From Hyphomicrobiales bacterium (GTDB lineage: Bacteria; Pseudomonadota; Alphaproteobacteria; Rhizobiales; Aestuariivirgaceae): a stretch of 20,178 nt of DNA. Location: positions 1-20,178 of the forward strand of contig JAHFPK010000018.1 of assembly GCA_023266715.1 (NCBI GenBank), written 5' to 3'. Of this stretch, positions 6,416-13,883 are shown in pieces. Each line of letters opens with the position of its first letter. The stretch's first letter is position 1. Under the pieces are notes generated by a model. The model had not been told where the DNA came from, did no database searches, and saw only the letters and a list, made by a program, of their open reading frames with translations. Position numbers and translations under genes: made by a program.

Positions 6416-7945
6416 TCAGCCTTCCCATGATTTCATGATGGCTCGCATGATTCCCTCCTGCGTAGCCTGTTTGGCCGGCATTTCGGCCACAAAGCGCCCT
6501 TCATTCATCACATAAATGCGGTCGGAAATACCAAGGAGCTCCGGCATTTCGGAAGAGATGACAATTACCGCTTTCCCTTCCTCCGCCAGTTGGTTGATTA
6601 TACCATATATCTCATACTTCGCGCCCACATCTATGCCGCGCGTCGGCTCGTCCAGAATGAGAATGTCGGGGCCTGCGAACAGCCACTTGCTCAAGACCAC
6701 TTTCTGCTGGTTGCCGCCGGAGAGATTGACCGTGGTCTGGAAAACGCCAGAGCAACGGATGGCAAGGTCCCTGCGATACTTGTTGGCAACCGAAAGTTCT
6801 TCCAACTCGTCGATTACCGAATGCTTCGAAACACCCTCAAGATTGGCCAACGTCACATTATGCTTGATATGATCAATCAGCACGAGGCCAAATGTCTTGC
6901 GGTCCTCAGTAGCATATGCAAGACCAGCTTTCATTGCCTTTGGGATAGTTGAAACGTCAACGGGCTTACCCTTGATTTTCACTTCACCGGTGATCCTCTG
7001 GCCATAGGCCCTGCCAAAGAGCGACATGGCGAGTTCGGTACGCCCTGAACCCATGAGGCCAGCGATGCCGACAACCTCGCCTTTGCACACCATTAGGTCC
7101 ACACCCTTGATCACCTGCCGGTCCGCATGCAGCGGGTGATGGACGCTCCAATTCTTCACTTCCAAAACCGGCTCGCCGATCTTTGCCGACCGCGACGGGA
7201 AACGGTCACTCAACTCACGGCCCACCATGGCCTTGATGATACGATCCTCGCTGACCTCCTGCCTGTTTGCATCTAGCGTATCCACTGTCATGCCATCGCG
7301 CAGCACCGTAATCCGGTCTGCCACTTTGGAAACCTCGTTGAGCTTGTGCGTGATCAGAATAGAAGAAATGCCTTGCGCCTTGAATTCCTTCAGAAGGGCA
7401 AGTAGCGCATTTGAATCTGTTTCATTGAGACTGGATGTGGGCTCATCGAGAATGAGCAGTTTGACTTTCTTATTAAGCGCCTTGGCTATTTCAACCAGTT
7501 GCTGCTTGCCCGTGCCGATATTGGTGATCAGCGTATTTGGATGTTCCTTGAGACCCACCTTGTCCAGCAGCGCCTTAGTTCGCTTGAAGGCCTCGAACCA
7601 GTCAATGACGCCGCGATTCGCGGTTTCATGGCCAAGGAAAATGTTCTCGGCAATTGACAGAAGCGGTACCAGCGCCAGTTCTTGATGGATAATAATGATG
7701 CCAGTGTTTTCGCTATCTGCAATGCTGGCAAATTTCCGCTCATCACCTTCAAATACAATATCGCCGGTGTAGGTGCCGTGGGGATAGACCCCCGATAGCA
7801 CTTTCATGAGGGTGGATTTGCCGGCGCCATTCTCGCCAACTACGGCATGTATTTCCGCAGGCAAAATCTCAAGATTGACATTCTCCAGGGCATTCACCCC
7901 TGGAAAGGTCTTGGTAATGCCGCGCATTTCTAGGATGGGTTGCAT
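6416..7945 (-). CDS. gguA: Multiple-monosaccharide ABC transporter, ATP-binding protein GguA
   Basis: A 509-residue tandem ATPase of the sugar importer. The first domain has Walker A GENGAGKST (37-45), a degenerate signature region IGTGKQQLVEIAKAL (143-157) and Walker B LLILDEPT (163-170). The second has a Walker A with Arg in place of Lys (GLMGSGRT, 296-303), a good signature LSGGNQQKVVLSKWL (408-422) and Walker B ILILDEPTRGID. This asymmetry is normal for RbsA/XylG/GguA proteins, where only one composite site hydrolyses ATP. A strong Shine-Dalgarno (AAGGGGAG) sits six bases before the ATG. A 120-base gap with a strong hairpin separates it from chvE, and gguB follows at once. Confidence 0.94.
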   Translation of the reverse strand: MQPILEMRGITKTFPGVNALENVNLEILPAEIHAVVGENGAGKSTLMKVLSGVYPHGTYTGDIVFEGDERKFASIADSENTGIIIIHQELALVPLLSIAENIFLGHETANRGVIDWFEAFKRTKALLDKVGLKEHPNTLITNIGTGKQQLVEIAKALNKKVKLLILDEPTSSLNETDSNALLALLKEFKAQGISSILITHKLNEVSKVADRITVLRDGMTVDTLDANRQEVSEDRIIKAMVGRELSDRFPSRSAKIGEPVLEVKNWSVHHPLHADRQVIKGVDLMVCKGEVVGIAGLMGSGRTELAMSLFGRAYGQRITGEVKIKGKPVDVSTIPKAMKAGLAYATEDRKTFGLVLIDHIKHNVTLANLEGVSKHSVIDELEELSVANKYRRDLAIRCSGVFQTTVNLSGGNQQKVVLSKWLFAGPDILILDEPTRGIDVGAKYEIYGIINQLAEEGKAVIVISSEMPELLGISDRIYVMNEGRFVAEMPAKQATQEGIMRAIMKSWEG

Positions 7946-8018
7946 ATCTCCCCTTCGCGTCCCCGCCGATAGCGCCGGGCTTTTCCGCCCAGTCTTCTTA
8001 TTACAACTACTCTAAAGC

Positions 8019-8054
8019 AAAAAAGCGGGGGCTCCGCAAGAACGGAGCCCCCGC
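8019..8054 (-). terminator. Intercistronic terminator-like hairpin between chvE and gguA
   Basis: On the minus strand, 11 bases after the chvE stop, GCGGGGGCTCCG (8054-8043) pairs perfectly with CGGAGCCCCCGC (8036-8025) over a six-base loop, followed by a run of six T. This is a textbook intrinsic terminator shape placed inside an operon. Known cases of hairpins in this position between a binding-protein gene and its transporter genes lower downstream expression and stabilise the upstream mRNA. That role is inferred here. Confidence 0.85.
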
Positions 8055-8065
8055 CAGGCCATCAA

Positions 8066-9133
8066 TTAGTTGTTGATCTGGTCAGCTGTGTAGTAGCCCG
8101 AATCAACCAGCATCTTGGTGATGTCGCCCTTGCCAACCGAGTAAGGCGTCAGCAGATAAGACGGAACGATCTTGACACCATTGTTGTAGGTTTTGGTGTC
8201 ATTGATTTCCGGTTCTCCACCCTGCAACACAGTATCGACCATCTTGGCGGTTACCTTTGCGAGCTCGCGCGTGTCCTTGAACACGGTCGAATACTGCTCG
8301 TCGGCCATCATGCTCTTGACCGATGGAAGCTCGGCATCCTGGCCGGTGACAACCGGCATCGGCTGGTCTGCGCTGCCATAGCCCACACCCTTGAGCGAGG
8401 AAATGATGCCCATCGACAAGCCGTCATAGGGCGCCAATACGCCATTGACCTTCTTGTCGGTATAGTTGGCCGACAGCAGGTTATCCATGCGGGCCTGCGC
8501 CACGGCGCCATCCCAACGCAGCGTACCGACCTTGTCCATGCCCATCTGGCCAGAAGCAATAACGACTTCCTTGGCGTCAATCATCGGCTGCAGGACTGAC
8601 ATTGCGCCATCATAGAAATAGAAGGCGTTGGTGTCGTCAGGCGAACCGCCGAAAAGTTCGACGTTGTATGGGCCAGCACCCTTTGACTTGAGCCCTTCAA
8701 CAAGCGACTTGGCCTGTAACACGCCAACGCCGAAATTGTCGAAAGTTGTATAGTAATCAACATTCTCGGTCTTGCTGATGAGGCGGTCATAAGCGAATAC
8801 TTTTACGCCCGCGTCGTGGGCTTTTTGCAGAATGTCTGACAGTGTGGTGCCGTCGATTGCGGCAATGATCAGCACCTTGGCACCCTTGGTGACCATGTTT
8901 TCAATCTGTGCGAGTTGGTTTGGAATGTCGTTTTCAGCAAACTGCAAATCCGTGTCATAACCCAATGCAGTGAATTCCTTCACCATGGATTCGCCATCGG
9001 AAATCCAGCGCGTGGACGATTTGGTTGGCATTGAAATGCCGATCAGGCCTTTGTCTTCAGCCATTGCCTGGCCAGTGGCAAGAAGCGCGCTTGCAGCCAC
9101 TGATGCAACCAAGAAACTTCTACGAGTAAACAT
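8066..9133 (-). CDS. chvE: Multiple sugar-binding periplasmic protein ChvE
   Basis: A 355-residue periplasmic binding protein. The mature sequence follows Agrobacterium ChvE closely, as recalled: GISMPTKSSTRWISDGE, then NDIPNQLAQIENMVTKGAKV, IDGTTLSDILQKA, ELFGGSPDDTNAFYFYDGAM, SGQMGMDKVGTLRWD, ARMDNLLSANYTDKKV and KDTRELAKVTAKMVDTV. It delivers monosaccharides to GguAB, and in Agrobacterium it also signals to chemotaxis and VirA. The signal peptide is MFTRRSFLVASVAASALLATGQAMA; its TRRSFL matches the twin-arginine consensus, whereas the Agrobacterium protein is remembered with an ordinary Sec signal. A GGGAGG Shine-Dalgarno sits well before the ATG at 9133. It is the first gene of the operon and divergent from a GntR regulator. 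Confidence 0.95.
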   Translation of the reverse strand: MFTRRSFLVASVAASALLATGQAMAEDKGLIGISMPTKSSTRWISDGESMVKEFTALGYDTDLQFAENDIPNQLAQIENMVTKGAKVLIIAAIDGTTLSDILQKAHDAGVKVFAYDRLISKTENVDYYTTFDNFGVGVLQAKSLVEGLKSKGAGPYNVELFGGSPDDTNAFYFYDGAMSVLQPMIDAKEVVIASGQMGMDKVGTLRWDGAVAQARMDNLLSANYTDKKVNGVLAPYDGLSMGIISSLKGVGYGSADQPMPVVTGQDAELPSVKSMMADEQYSTVFKDTRELAKVTAKMVDTVLQGGEPEINDTKTYNNGVKIVPSYLLTPYSVGKGDITKMLVDSGYYTADQINN

Positions 9134-9268
9134 ATTTTCCTCCCATTATGCAGCACTGCTGCGGTATAAATTTTCCGGGCAATTTCGCCCGGACGCGTTA
9201 TTGTTAGGGGAATGATGGTTCTCGCGCAATCCCTATTTGTATGATAATTTGGCACAAAGAGTGAAAAA
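9134..9268. promoter_or_regulatory. Divergent control region chvE / gntR with palindromes
   Basis: The 135-base gap must carry promoters for both directions. Three symmetric elements are visible. GCAGCA-C-TGCTGC (9150-9162) lies just upstream of the chvE ribosome binding site. TCCGGGC (9174-9180)/GCCCGGA (9187-9193) is a perfect stem that would fold in the chvE leader RNA. TTGTATGATAA (9237-9247) has one mismatch to the TTGT-N3-ACAA form recognised by many FCD-type GntR regulators. No -35/-10 pair could be called with confidence. Confidence 0.6.
9237..9247. promoter_or_regulatory. Candidate GntR/FCD operator
   Basis: TTGT-ATG-ATAA is a near-symmetric half-site pair, within a wider ATTTGTATGATAATTT, 21 bases before the regulator's ATG. 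Sites of the TTGTATGACAA type are typical for FadR-subfamily regulators of sugar and sugar-acid genes. The position suggests autoregulation and possibly control of divergent chvE. It rests on one imperfect site only. Confidence 0.4.
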
Positions 9269-10030
9269 ATGAACGCCGGGAAATTGAGCCAAAAAACTTC
9301 GCTTGCCAAATCCGGCGACAGCAATTTGCATCGTAAACTGGCGCAAAGTATTGGGAATCAGATACTTAGCGGTGTCTATGCGCCGGGTGCCATTTTGCCC
9401 AACGAAGCAGACTGGTGCCGCATCTATGGCACCAGCCGCACCACCGTGCGTGAAGCTGTAAAAACGCTCACCGCAAAGGGTCTGCTTAAATCTCGTACAA
9501 AAATCGGCTCCCGCGTAGAGCCCCGCGAAAACTGGAACATCCTGGATCGAGATGTCCTGGCCTGGCACATGGCCGCCATGAACCCGCAGGAATTTTTTGC
9601 TTCCGTTCAGGAAGTGCGGAAAATTCTTGAGCCTGAAATCGCAGCCCTCGCCGCGCTTAATCGCACACCGCAGCAATTGCGCGCCATCACGGAAGCTTTT
9701 GAGGACATGCGCAAAGCCAAAGCCGGCCGGAATTCCGTGGCGCCCGACGTGAGGTTTCACCTGGCTCTCCTGGCAGCTGCCAACAATGTGTTGCTCTCAC
9801 CTTTTGGGATCATGATTGAATCGGCCCTCACCAACATGTTTGAATTCACCTCAACGCATAATCCTGAACCCGACATGTTCATTCCAAAGCACGAAGGCAT
9901 TTTGAAAGCGGTGACGCGCGGCAATGCCAAGGCGGCACGCAAAGCCGCCTTGAGTTTGTTGACTGATACCGATCAAACAATTGCCCAGGTTCCCTCGAAG
10001 GCAAAGAAACCGCGTAAGCCTAAGGCCTAA
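9269..10030 (+). CDS. GntR-family (FadR/FCD) transcriptional regulator
   Basis: A 253-residue regulator. The winged helix is at about residues 20-85 (HRKLAQSIGNQILSGVYAPG, then LPNEADWCRIYGTSRTTVRE). The FCD ligand/metal-binding domain is at about 110-235. In the FCD domain the Asp and first His of the metal site are seen in DVRFHLAL (D160, H164) and the second in KHEGIL (H208). The third His usually near residue 230 is not evident (ALSLLTDTDQ), so metal binding may be incomplete, as in several sugar-acid responsive members. The C-terminal tail is Lys/Pro-rich. Being divergent from chvE-gguAB it is the obvious local regulator, likely responding to a sugar or sugar acid; in Agrobacterium the nearby regulator GbpR is of LysR type. 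The stop overlaps the convergent carbonic-anhydrase-like gene. Confidence 0.9.
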   Translation: MNAGKLSQKTSLAKSGDSNLHRKLAQSIGNQILSGVYAPGAILPNEADWCRIYGTSRTTVREAVKTLTAKGLLKSRTKIGSRVEPRENWNILDRDVLAWHMAAMNPQEFFASVQEVRKILEPEIAALAALNRTPQQLRAITEAFEDMRKAKAGRNSVAPDVRFHLALLAAANNVLLSPFGIMIESALTNMFEFTSTHNPEPDMFIPKHEGILKAVTRGNAKAARKAALSLLTDTDQTIAQVPSKAKKPRKPKA

Positions 10031-10554
10031 GCAGGCCGCATCCCCTTCACATATCTCTGCCAATTGCGCACGTAGCTCGCAGCCGCAGCACTTAGTCGTG
10101 CAATGGCGTCGGCGTCGAGTTCACACACAACCTTCCCCGGAGCCCCCATCACCAAGGAATTATCTGGAATGATTTTGCGTTCGGGAATGAGCGTATGTGC
10201 CCCGATCAAACAATTTTTGCCAATGACCGCGTTGTTGAGAATGATGGCGCCTATTCCCACCAGTGAATTTTCGCCAATCGTGCAGCCATGGAGCATGGCC
10301 TTATGGCCAATGGTGCAGTTTCGGCCAATTGTCAGGGGCGATCCCATATCCGTATGCATTACGCAGCCATCCTGAACGTTGCTGCCCTCGCCCAGCCAAA
10401 TCAGTTCATTGTCGCCACGCAAAACCGCGTTGAACCAAACACTGGCATTTCGCTCAAGACGCACACGGCCGATTACTTCGGCACTGGCCGCAATCCAATA
10501 GGCCCCCTCCTCCGGCAATTCAGGTGCAATGCCGCCGAGCGCATATATCGCCAT
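10027..10554 (-). CDS. Gamma-carbonic anhydrase-like hexapeptide-repeat protein
   Basis: A 175-residue left-handed beta-helix protein starting at MAIYALGGIAPELP. The frame could begin at a TTG at 10581, but the conserved N-terminus points to the ATG at 10554. Repeated [IV]G-x4 hexads run from about residue 25 to 140, for example VIGRVRLERN, TIGRNC, TIGENS, VIGKNC. The three zinc-ligand histidines of the gamma class are in place: H67 (CVMHTDMG), H84 and H89 (IGHKAMLHG). It ends in a helical tail (AAAASYVRNWQRYVKGMR) typical of the YrdA/PaaY/CaiE branch. Actual carbonic anhydrase activity varies in this branch. It is the second gene of a two-gene unit, 13 bases after a small membrane protein gene. 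Confidence 0.9.
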   Translation of the reverse strand: MAIYALGGIAPELPEEGAYWIAASAEVIGRVRLERNASVWFNAVLRGDNELIWLGEGSNVQDGCVMHTDMGSPLTIGRNCTIGHKAMLHGCTIGENSLVGIGAIILNNAVIGKNCLIGAHTLIPERKIIPDNSLVMGAPGKVVCELDADAIARLSAAAASYVRNWQRYVKGMRPA

Positions 10555-10567
10555 TGGGGAGTTCCGT

Positions 10568-10873
10568 TCAGGTGAAACCAAAGAATAGAGTCAGGATAAA
10601 TACGCCTTGCAAAAAGCTCCAGCCCAAACTTGCAACAACCAGCAACATTCCCACAATGGCATTTCCAACGAAATGCCAGGCCGCGAAAAGAAGCATGAGT
10701 GGCGCATAGGCCACAACCGCGAGGGCTCGAAGTGGCGCAATCATGCTGGGTTCAAGCAGCAGGCTAAAACGGGGACTTTCCCCCGTGGCCAAAGCCCACA
10801 TGCTTCCGACAGTGCCAGCCGCCACAATCCCCACCGCAATGGCATAAAGATAGCCCAAATGAACCATATCCAT
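10568..10873 (-). CDS. Small hydrophobic membrane protein, unrecognised
   Basis: A 101-residue protein with about three to four hydrophobic segments: LGYLYAIAVGIVAAGTVGSM, then PLRALAVVAYAPLMLLFAAW, VGNAIVGMLLVVASLGW and the C-terminal GVFILTLFFGFT. An upstream ATG at 10897 is possible, but GGGAG seven bases before the ATG at 10873 favours the shorter form. I do not recognise a named family. It is divergent from the next gene and sits immediately upstream of the gamma-carbonic-anhydrase-like gene on the same strand, probably cotranscribed. Confidence 0.75.
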   Translation of the reverse strand: MDMVHLGYLYAIAVGIVAAGTVGSMWALATGESPRFSLLLEPSMIAPLRALAVVAYAPLMLLFAAWHFVGNAIVGMLLVVASLGWSFLQGVFILTLFFGFT

Positions 10874-10976
10874 GCTTGACTCCCTGGCCTGTATCATTCG
10901 GGCACATCCACGTTTCCCGTGGAGATACGCAGCAAGTCATGGACCAAAGGAACCGCGGGACCTATAGTTTCGCCCC

Positions 10977-11678
10977 ATGGCCAGCCATCATCTTAACTAT
11001 CTGCTGCAGCGCCGGCGCGAGCGCTCCCTGGGGATTGTCCTCCTGTTTGCGGCCATGGCGTTTTTCAGCCTCGCTGGGTTAGTGCTTGCGGTTTACTTCG
11101 TGCCCCACCCTTCCCTGCTTTTTGGCCGGCCAAAAATTGGCTCGCCTTCCACCGGAACAATTGTAGCTACGTTGGAAGACGCAACATTCACCCTGCCGGA
11201 AACCATTGTTGCGAATATCGACAAACCTGTGCTGGGCAAGACCAAACGCATTGATCTGCAAATCCCCTGGCCCTTTGACCGCCAGCAGCTCAACATCGTC
11301 CATGCCCTGCCAACTGACCTGCAAAACTGGGTGCTGATAACGCTCGAACCCCGCCAGGGCAGAACCGGTCTCGAAGAACGCATGGACCCAATCTACAGCG
11401 TTTATCTTGATCCCGTTGAAGGCCAGGAGGCGGGTCTCGTCCTCAGAAAGTTCAAAGCCGATTCGCCCTATACGGATTCCGAACTTCTTGTGGCCTCAAC
11501 AAGCGAAATTATCCGCTGCGACAAGAAACCCTCGGTGCTAGGACCCATCATCTGCGAGCGCTTCCTGCCTATCACGCAAGGCGTCATGGCGCGGGTGCGA
11601 TTCTCTCGTCAACGGCTGGAAGAGTGGAAGGACATCGACGAGACGGCACAGATTCTCTTGAAGGAGTTCACACGCTAG
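10977..11678 (+). CDS. Single-pass membrane protein of unknown function
   Basis: A 233-residue protein with a short basic cytoplasmic start (LLQRRRER), one strong membrane segment at about residues 18-41 (LGIVLLFAAMAFFSLAGLVL) and a soluble part that should lie in the periplasm. The soluble part has a run of beta-like stretches (FTLPETIVANIDKPVLGKTK, RIDLQIPWPFD, NWVLITLEP, IYSVYLDP) and two cysteines near the end (RCDKK, IICERF) that could pair. I do not recognise a domain; conserved proteins of this shape next to cysE are plausible in Rhizobiales, but I cannot confirm it. It is convergent with DUF3126, whose stop follows with no gap. No clear Shine-Dalgarno precedes the ATG. Confidence 0.8.
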   Translation: MASHHLNYLLQRRRERSLGIVLLFAAMAFFSLAGLVLAVYFVPHPSLLFGRPKIGSPSTGTIVATLEDATFTLPETIVANIDKPVLGKTKRIDLQIPWPFDRQQLNIVHALPTDLQNWVLITLEPRQGRTGLEERMDPIYSVYLDPVEGQEAGLVLRKFKADSPYTDSELLVASTSEIIRCDKKPSVLGPIICERFLPITQGVMARVRFSRQRLEEWKDIDETAQILLKEFTR

Positions 11679-11888
11679 CTATTCCAGATCAATATCCAGA
11701 ATTGCCATGGAGAAATGATAGGACAGTTCACCGTCTTCCTCATCCTTCGAAATCACGCCGATGAACTCGTCGCCAATATAAACCTCGCAGCTGTCATCTT
11801 TCTGCGGGCGCTTGCGCACCGCGATCGTTTGTAAGCCAAAGGTGCTGCGAAAATATTTGTTCAGCTTGGCAAGTTCATCGGGCTTCAA
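11679..11888 (-). CDS. DUF3126 family protein
   Basis: A 69-residue protein with the whole DUF3126 pattern: MKPDELAKLNKYFRSTFG, a middle KRPQKDDSCEVYIGDEFIG and the end DEEDGELSYHFSMAILDIDL. The first codon is TTG: it lies at the conserved N-terminus, no ATG or GTG is available nearby, and GGAG stands nine bases upstream. Function is unknown. It follows cysE by 40 bases on the same strand, an arrangement I recall as common in Rhizobiales. Confidence 0.92.
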   Translation of the reverse strand: MKPDELAKLNKYFRSTFGLQTIAVRKRPQKDDSCEVYIGDEFIGVISKDEEDGELSYHFSMAILDIDLE

Positions 11889-11928
11889 ATTGGCAGGCTC
11901 CTAAAGGGTGAATTGCCGAGGTCTAACC

Positions 11929-12756
11929 CTATTCGAGTTGGTCCGCAATATCTTCAACCTGGTGGTCCATGGCCCGCGCAGGTTCTTCGCAACCGGCATA
12001 GCCAACGATCTTGGCAGGCACGCCTGCAACGGTGCGATTTGGCGGAACGTCATGCAAAACAACCGAGCAGGCAGCAACCCGCGAACAATGGCCAACCTCG
12101 ATATTGCCCAGAATCTTGGCGCCAGCACCGATCAATACGCCGTGCCTGATTTTCGGATGCCGGTCGCCGGTTTCCTTGCCGGTGCCTCCCAATGTCACGC
12201 CTTGCAGAATGGAAACATTGTCTTCCACCACCGAGGTTTCACCGATCACGATATCATGGCCATGATCAATCATGATGCCCTTGCCGATTTTCGCCGCCGG
12301 ATTGATGTCAACGCTTGAAATCATGGATGATCGGCTTTGCAGATAATTGGCAAAATCCTTGCGCCCCATATGCAAAAGCCGATGCGCCATACGGTGGGTC
12401 TGCAAAGCCTGGAAGCCTTTGAAATAGAGCAGCGGATCGACATAGCGATGGCAGGCTGGATCCCGTTCGAACGTGGCAATAATGTCGGCGCGCGCCGCAA
12501 GTCCAATTTCTGGTTCTTCGTCCATGGCGTCTTCGAAGGCCTGGACCACGAGTTCCGCGCTCAAATCCACATTGCCCAGACGCTGCGCCAAGCGATGCAC
12601 CAGGGCCCTTTCAAACGTATTATGATTGAGAACGGCGGAGAAGATAAAACCGCCGAGAACCGGCTCCTTGCGGGCAATGTCTTCTGCTTCTTTCCGCATG
12701 CGGTCCCAGACGGGATCGATTGCCTGAACGACTTGTGCCTTGGTGGACTGGCGCAT
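11929..12756 (-). CDS. cysE: Serine O-acetyltransferase CysE
   Basis: A 275-residue enzyme making O-acetylserine from serine and acetyl-CoA, the first step of cysteine synthesis. The N-terminal helical SATase domain (about 10-145) contains DPVWDRMRKEAE, ERDPACHRYVDPLLYFKGFQ and HRMAHRLLHMGRK. The C-terminal left-handed beta-helix (about 150-250) carries the catalytic DHGHDIVIGET (D164/H165, matching D157/H158 of the E. coli enzyme) and GDRHPKI (H200). VAGVPAKIVG closes the helix. The tail ends ..VEDIADQLE, without the terminal Ile that CysE normally inserts into cysteine synthase. A GAGGAG Shine-Dalgarno lies eight bases before the ATG. It is in line with DUF3126 downstream. Confidence 0.95.
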   Translation of the reverse strand: MRQSTKAQVVQAIDPVWDRMRKEAEDIARKEPVLGGFIFSAVLNHNTFERALVHRLAQRLGNVDLSAELVVQAFEDAMDEEPEIGLAARADIIATFERDPACHRYVDPLLYFKGFQALQTHRMAHRLLHMGRKDFANYLQSRSSMISSVDINPAAKIGKGIMIDHGHDIVIGETSVVEDNVSILQGVTLGGTGKETGDRHPKIRHGVLIGAGAKILGNIEVGHCSRVAACSVVLHDVPPNRTVAGVPAKIVGYAGCEEPARAMDHQVEDIADQLE

Positions 12757-12817
12757 TGGGACTTCTCCTCAGGACCACAATTATAGCAGATTGGGTTATA
12801 GATGGGGAGTGCCCCCG

Positions 12818-13585
12818 TTAATTGTCAATCTGCAGTAAATGGCCCTTCAAAAAAGTTAAAACCGCCTCCTTGTACATTTTGTCCCCAACCGCACTCATAT
12901 GGTTTCGGTTGGGCAGCGTAACGCCGGTTGCCCCGGGAATCACGGCCAGAAGGGGTCCAATTTCGCCTGCAACATCGTCCTTTTCTCCTACGACCACCAG
13001 CACGGGATTTTTGATATTAGCCAGCATTTCTTCGGTAATCTTTGCCCGTGATGACTTGATGCAGGCCGCCAGGGCCTTCAAATCGCCCCGTGTTTGTTCG
13101 GCAAAGATCCGAAATGCCCGGGCAGTAACGTCGGTTACGTCCAAAAGTGATGATGCTTCAAGACCGCGGGCGATCTCAGCACCGCCTCCAACCCCCGTAA
13201 TCATGCGCGAGGCCAAGCCCGCGAAGATGGCAGCACCCACACGCACGGGATGGTTTATCGTCAGGAAGGCGGCAATCCTGGCCCCCATGGAATAACCCAT
13301 GACATGGGCACGGCCAATGCCAAGGTGATCCAGCAGACGGCGAGCATCTTCAGCCATGTCCGGGGCTGAATAGAGATCGGGATTGTAAAGCTTTTCGCTT
13401 TCCCCGTGGCCGCGGTTGTCGATGGTGATCACGCGGAAACCTGCATCCTGCAAGGTTTTCACCCAGCCAGTGTTGACCCAATTCACCCGGCCATTTGACG
13501 CAAAACCATGGATGAGCACCACCGGTTCGCCCTTCCCTTGATCGTCAAAGGCGATTTCCACGCTGTCTGAATTGAATTTGTGCAT
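12818..13585 (-). CDS. Alpha/beta-fold hydrolase
   Basis: A 255-residue single-domain hydrolase. The oxyanion motif VVLIHGFAS (residues 22-30), the nucleophile elbow GYSMG with S99, the acid in VVVGEKDD (D203 or D204) and H229 in NRNHMSAVG make a full catalytic triad. The VITIDNRGHGESEKL segment is typical of the family. The frame could begin at a TTG at 13594, but the ATG at 13585 is a normal start. The substrate is not predictable. It is transcribed towards cysE with a 61-base gap and is divergent from the zinc-finger operon across a 52-base gap. Confidence 0.9.
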   Translation of the reverse strand: MHKFNSDSVEIAFDDQGKGEPVVLIHGFASNGRVNWVNTGWVKTLQDAGFRVITIDNRGHGESEKLYNPDLYSAPDMAEDARRLLDHLGIGRAHVMGYSMGARIAAFLTINHPVRVGAAIFAGLASRMITGVGGGAEIARGLEASSLLDVTDVTARAFRIFAEQTRGDLKALAACIKSSRAKITEEMLANIKNPVLVVVGEKDDVAGEIGPLLAVIPGATGVTLPNRNHMSAVGDKMYKEAVLTFLKGHLLQIDN

Positions 13586-13637
13586 GCCCGCCAAGATATG
13601 CTATTTGGCTCCCCTCACAAGGAATTTCGAGGATCAT

Positions 13638-13883
13638 ATGGCTTCTTCATCCACCCCCCATTTTCAAAACGACATGGGGCTATCCAAAATCGAGATCGGC
13701 TCCAAGGAATTCATGTGCGTAGGCGCCAAGCCCCCTTTCGATCATCCCCATGTGTTCCTGAACATGGGCGCGGGCGAAGAAATTGTTTGCCCCTATTGCT
13801 CAACCCTTTTCAAGCACAACACCAAACTCAAACCGGGCGAAGCAAAACCAGAAGCCGCCGTCTGGCACGACGAGGCCGCATAA
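13638..13883 (+). CDS. Zinc-finger protein of the zf-CHCC / NDUFS6-like family
   Basis: An 81-residue protein from an ATG with GAGG just upstream; further upstream sequence in frame is unrelated. The family pattern is clear: FMCVGAKPPFDHPHVFLNMG followed by EIVCPYCSTLF, giving C27, H36/H38, C51 and C54 as zinc ligands. In mitochondria and alphaproteobacteria the NDUFS6 homologue binds respiratory complex I near its Fe-S arm. Family relatives outside nuo operons are usual, so complex I association is inference. It is the first gene of a tight four-gene unit; its TAA overlaps the presumed ATA start of the next gene. Confidence 0.88.
   Translation: MASSSTPHFQNDMGLSKIEIGSKEFMCVGAKPPFDHPHVFLNMGAGEEIVCPYCSTLFKHNTKLKPGEAKPEAAVWHDEAA

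Noticed and set aside
6416..7945. Lys-to-Arg change in the second Walker A and degenerate first signature of GguA
   Set aside because: Both are usual in the RbsA/XylG/GguA family and do not indicate decay.
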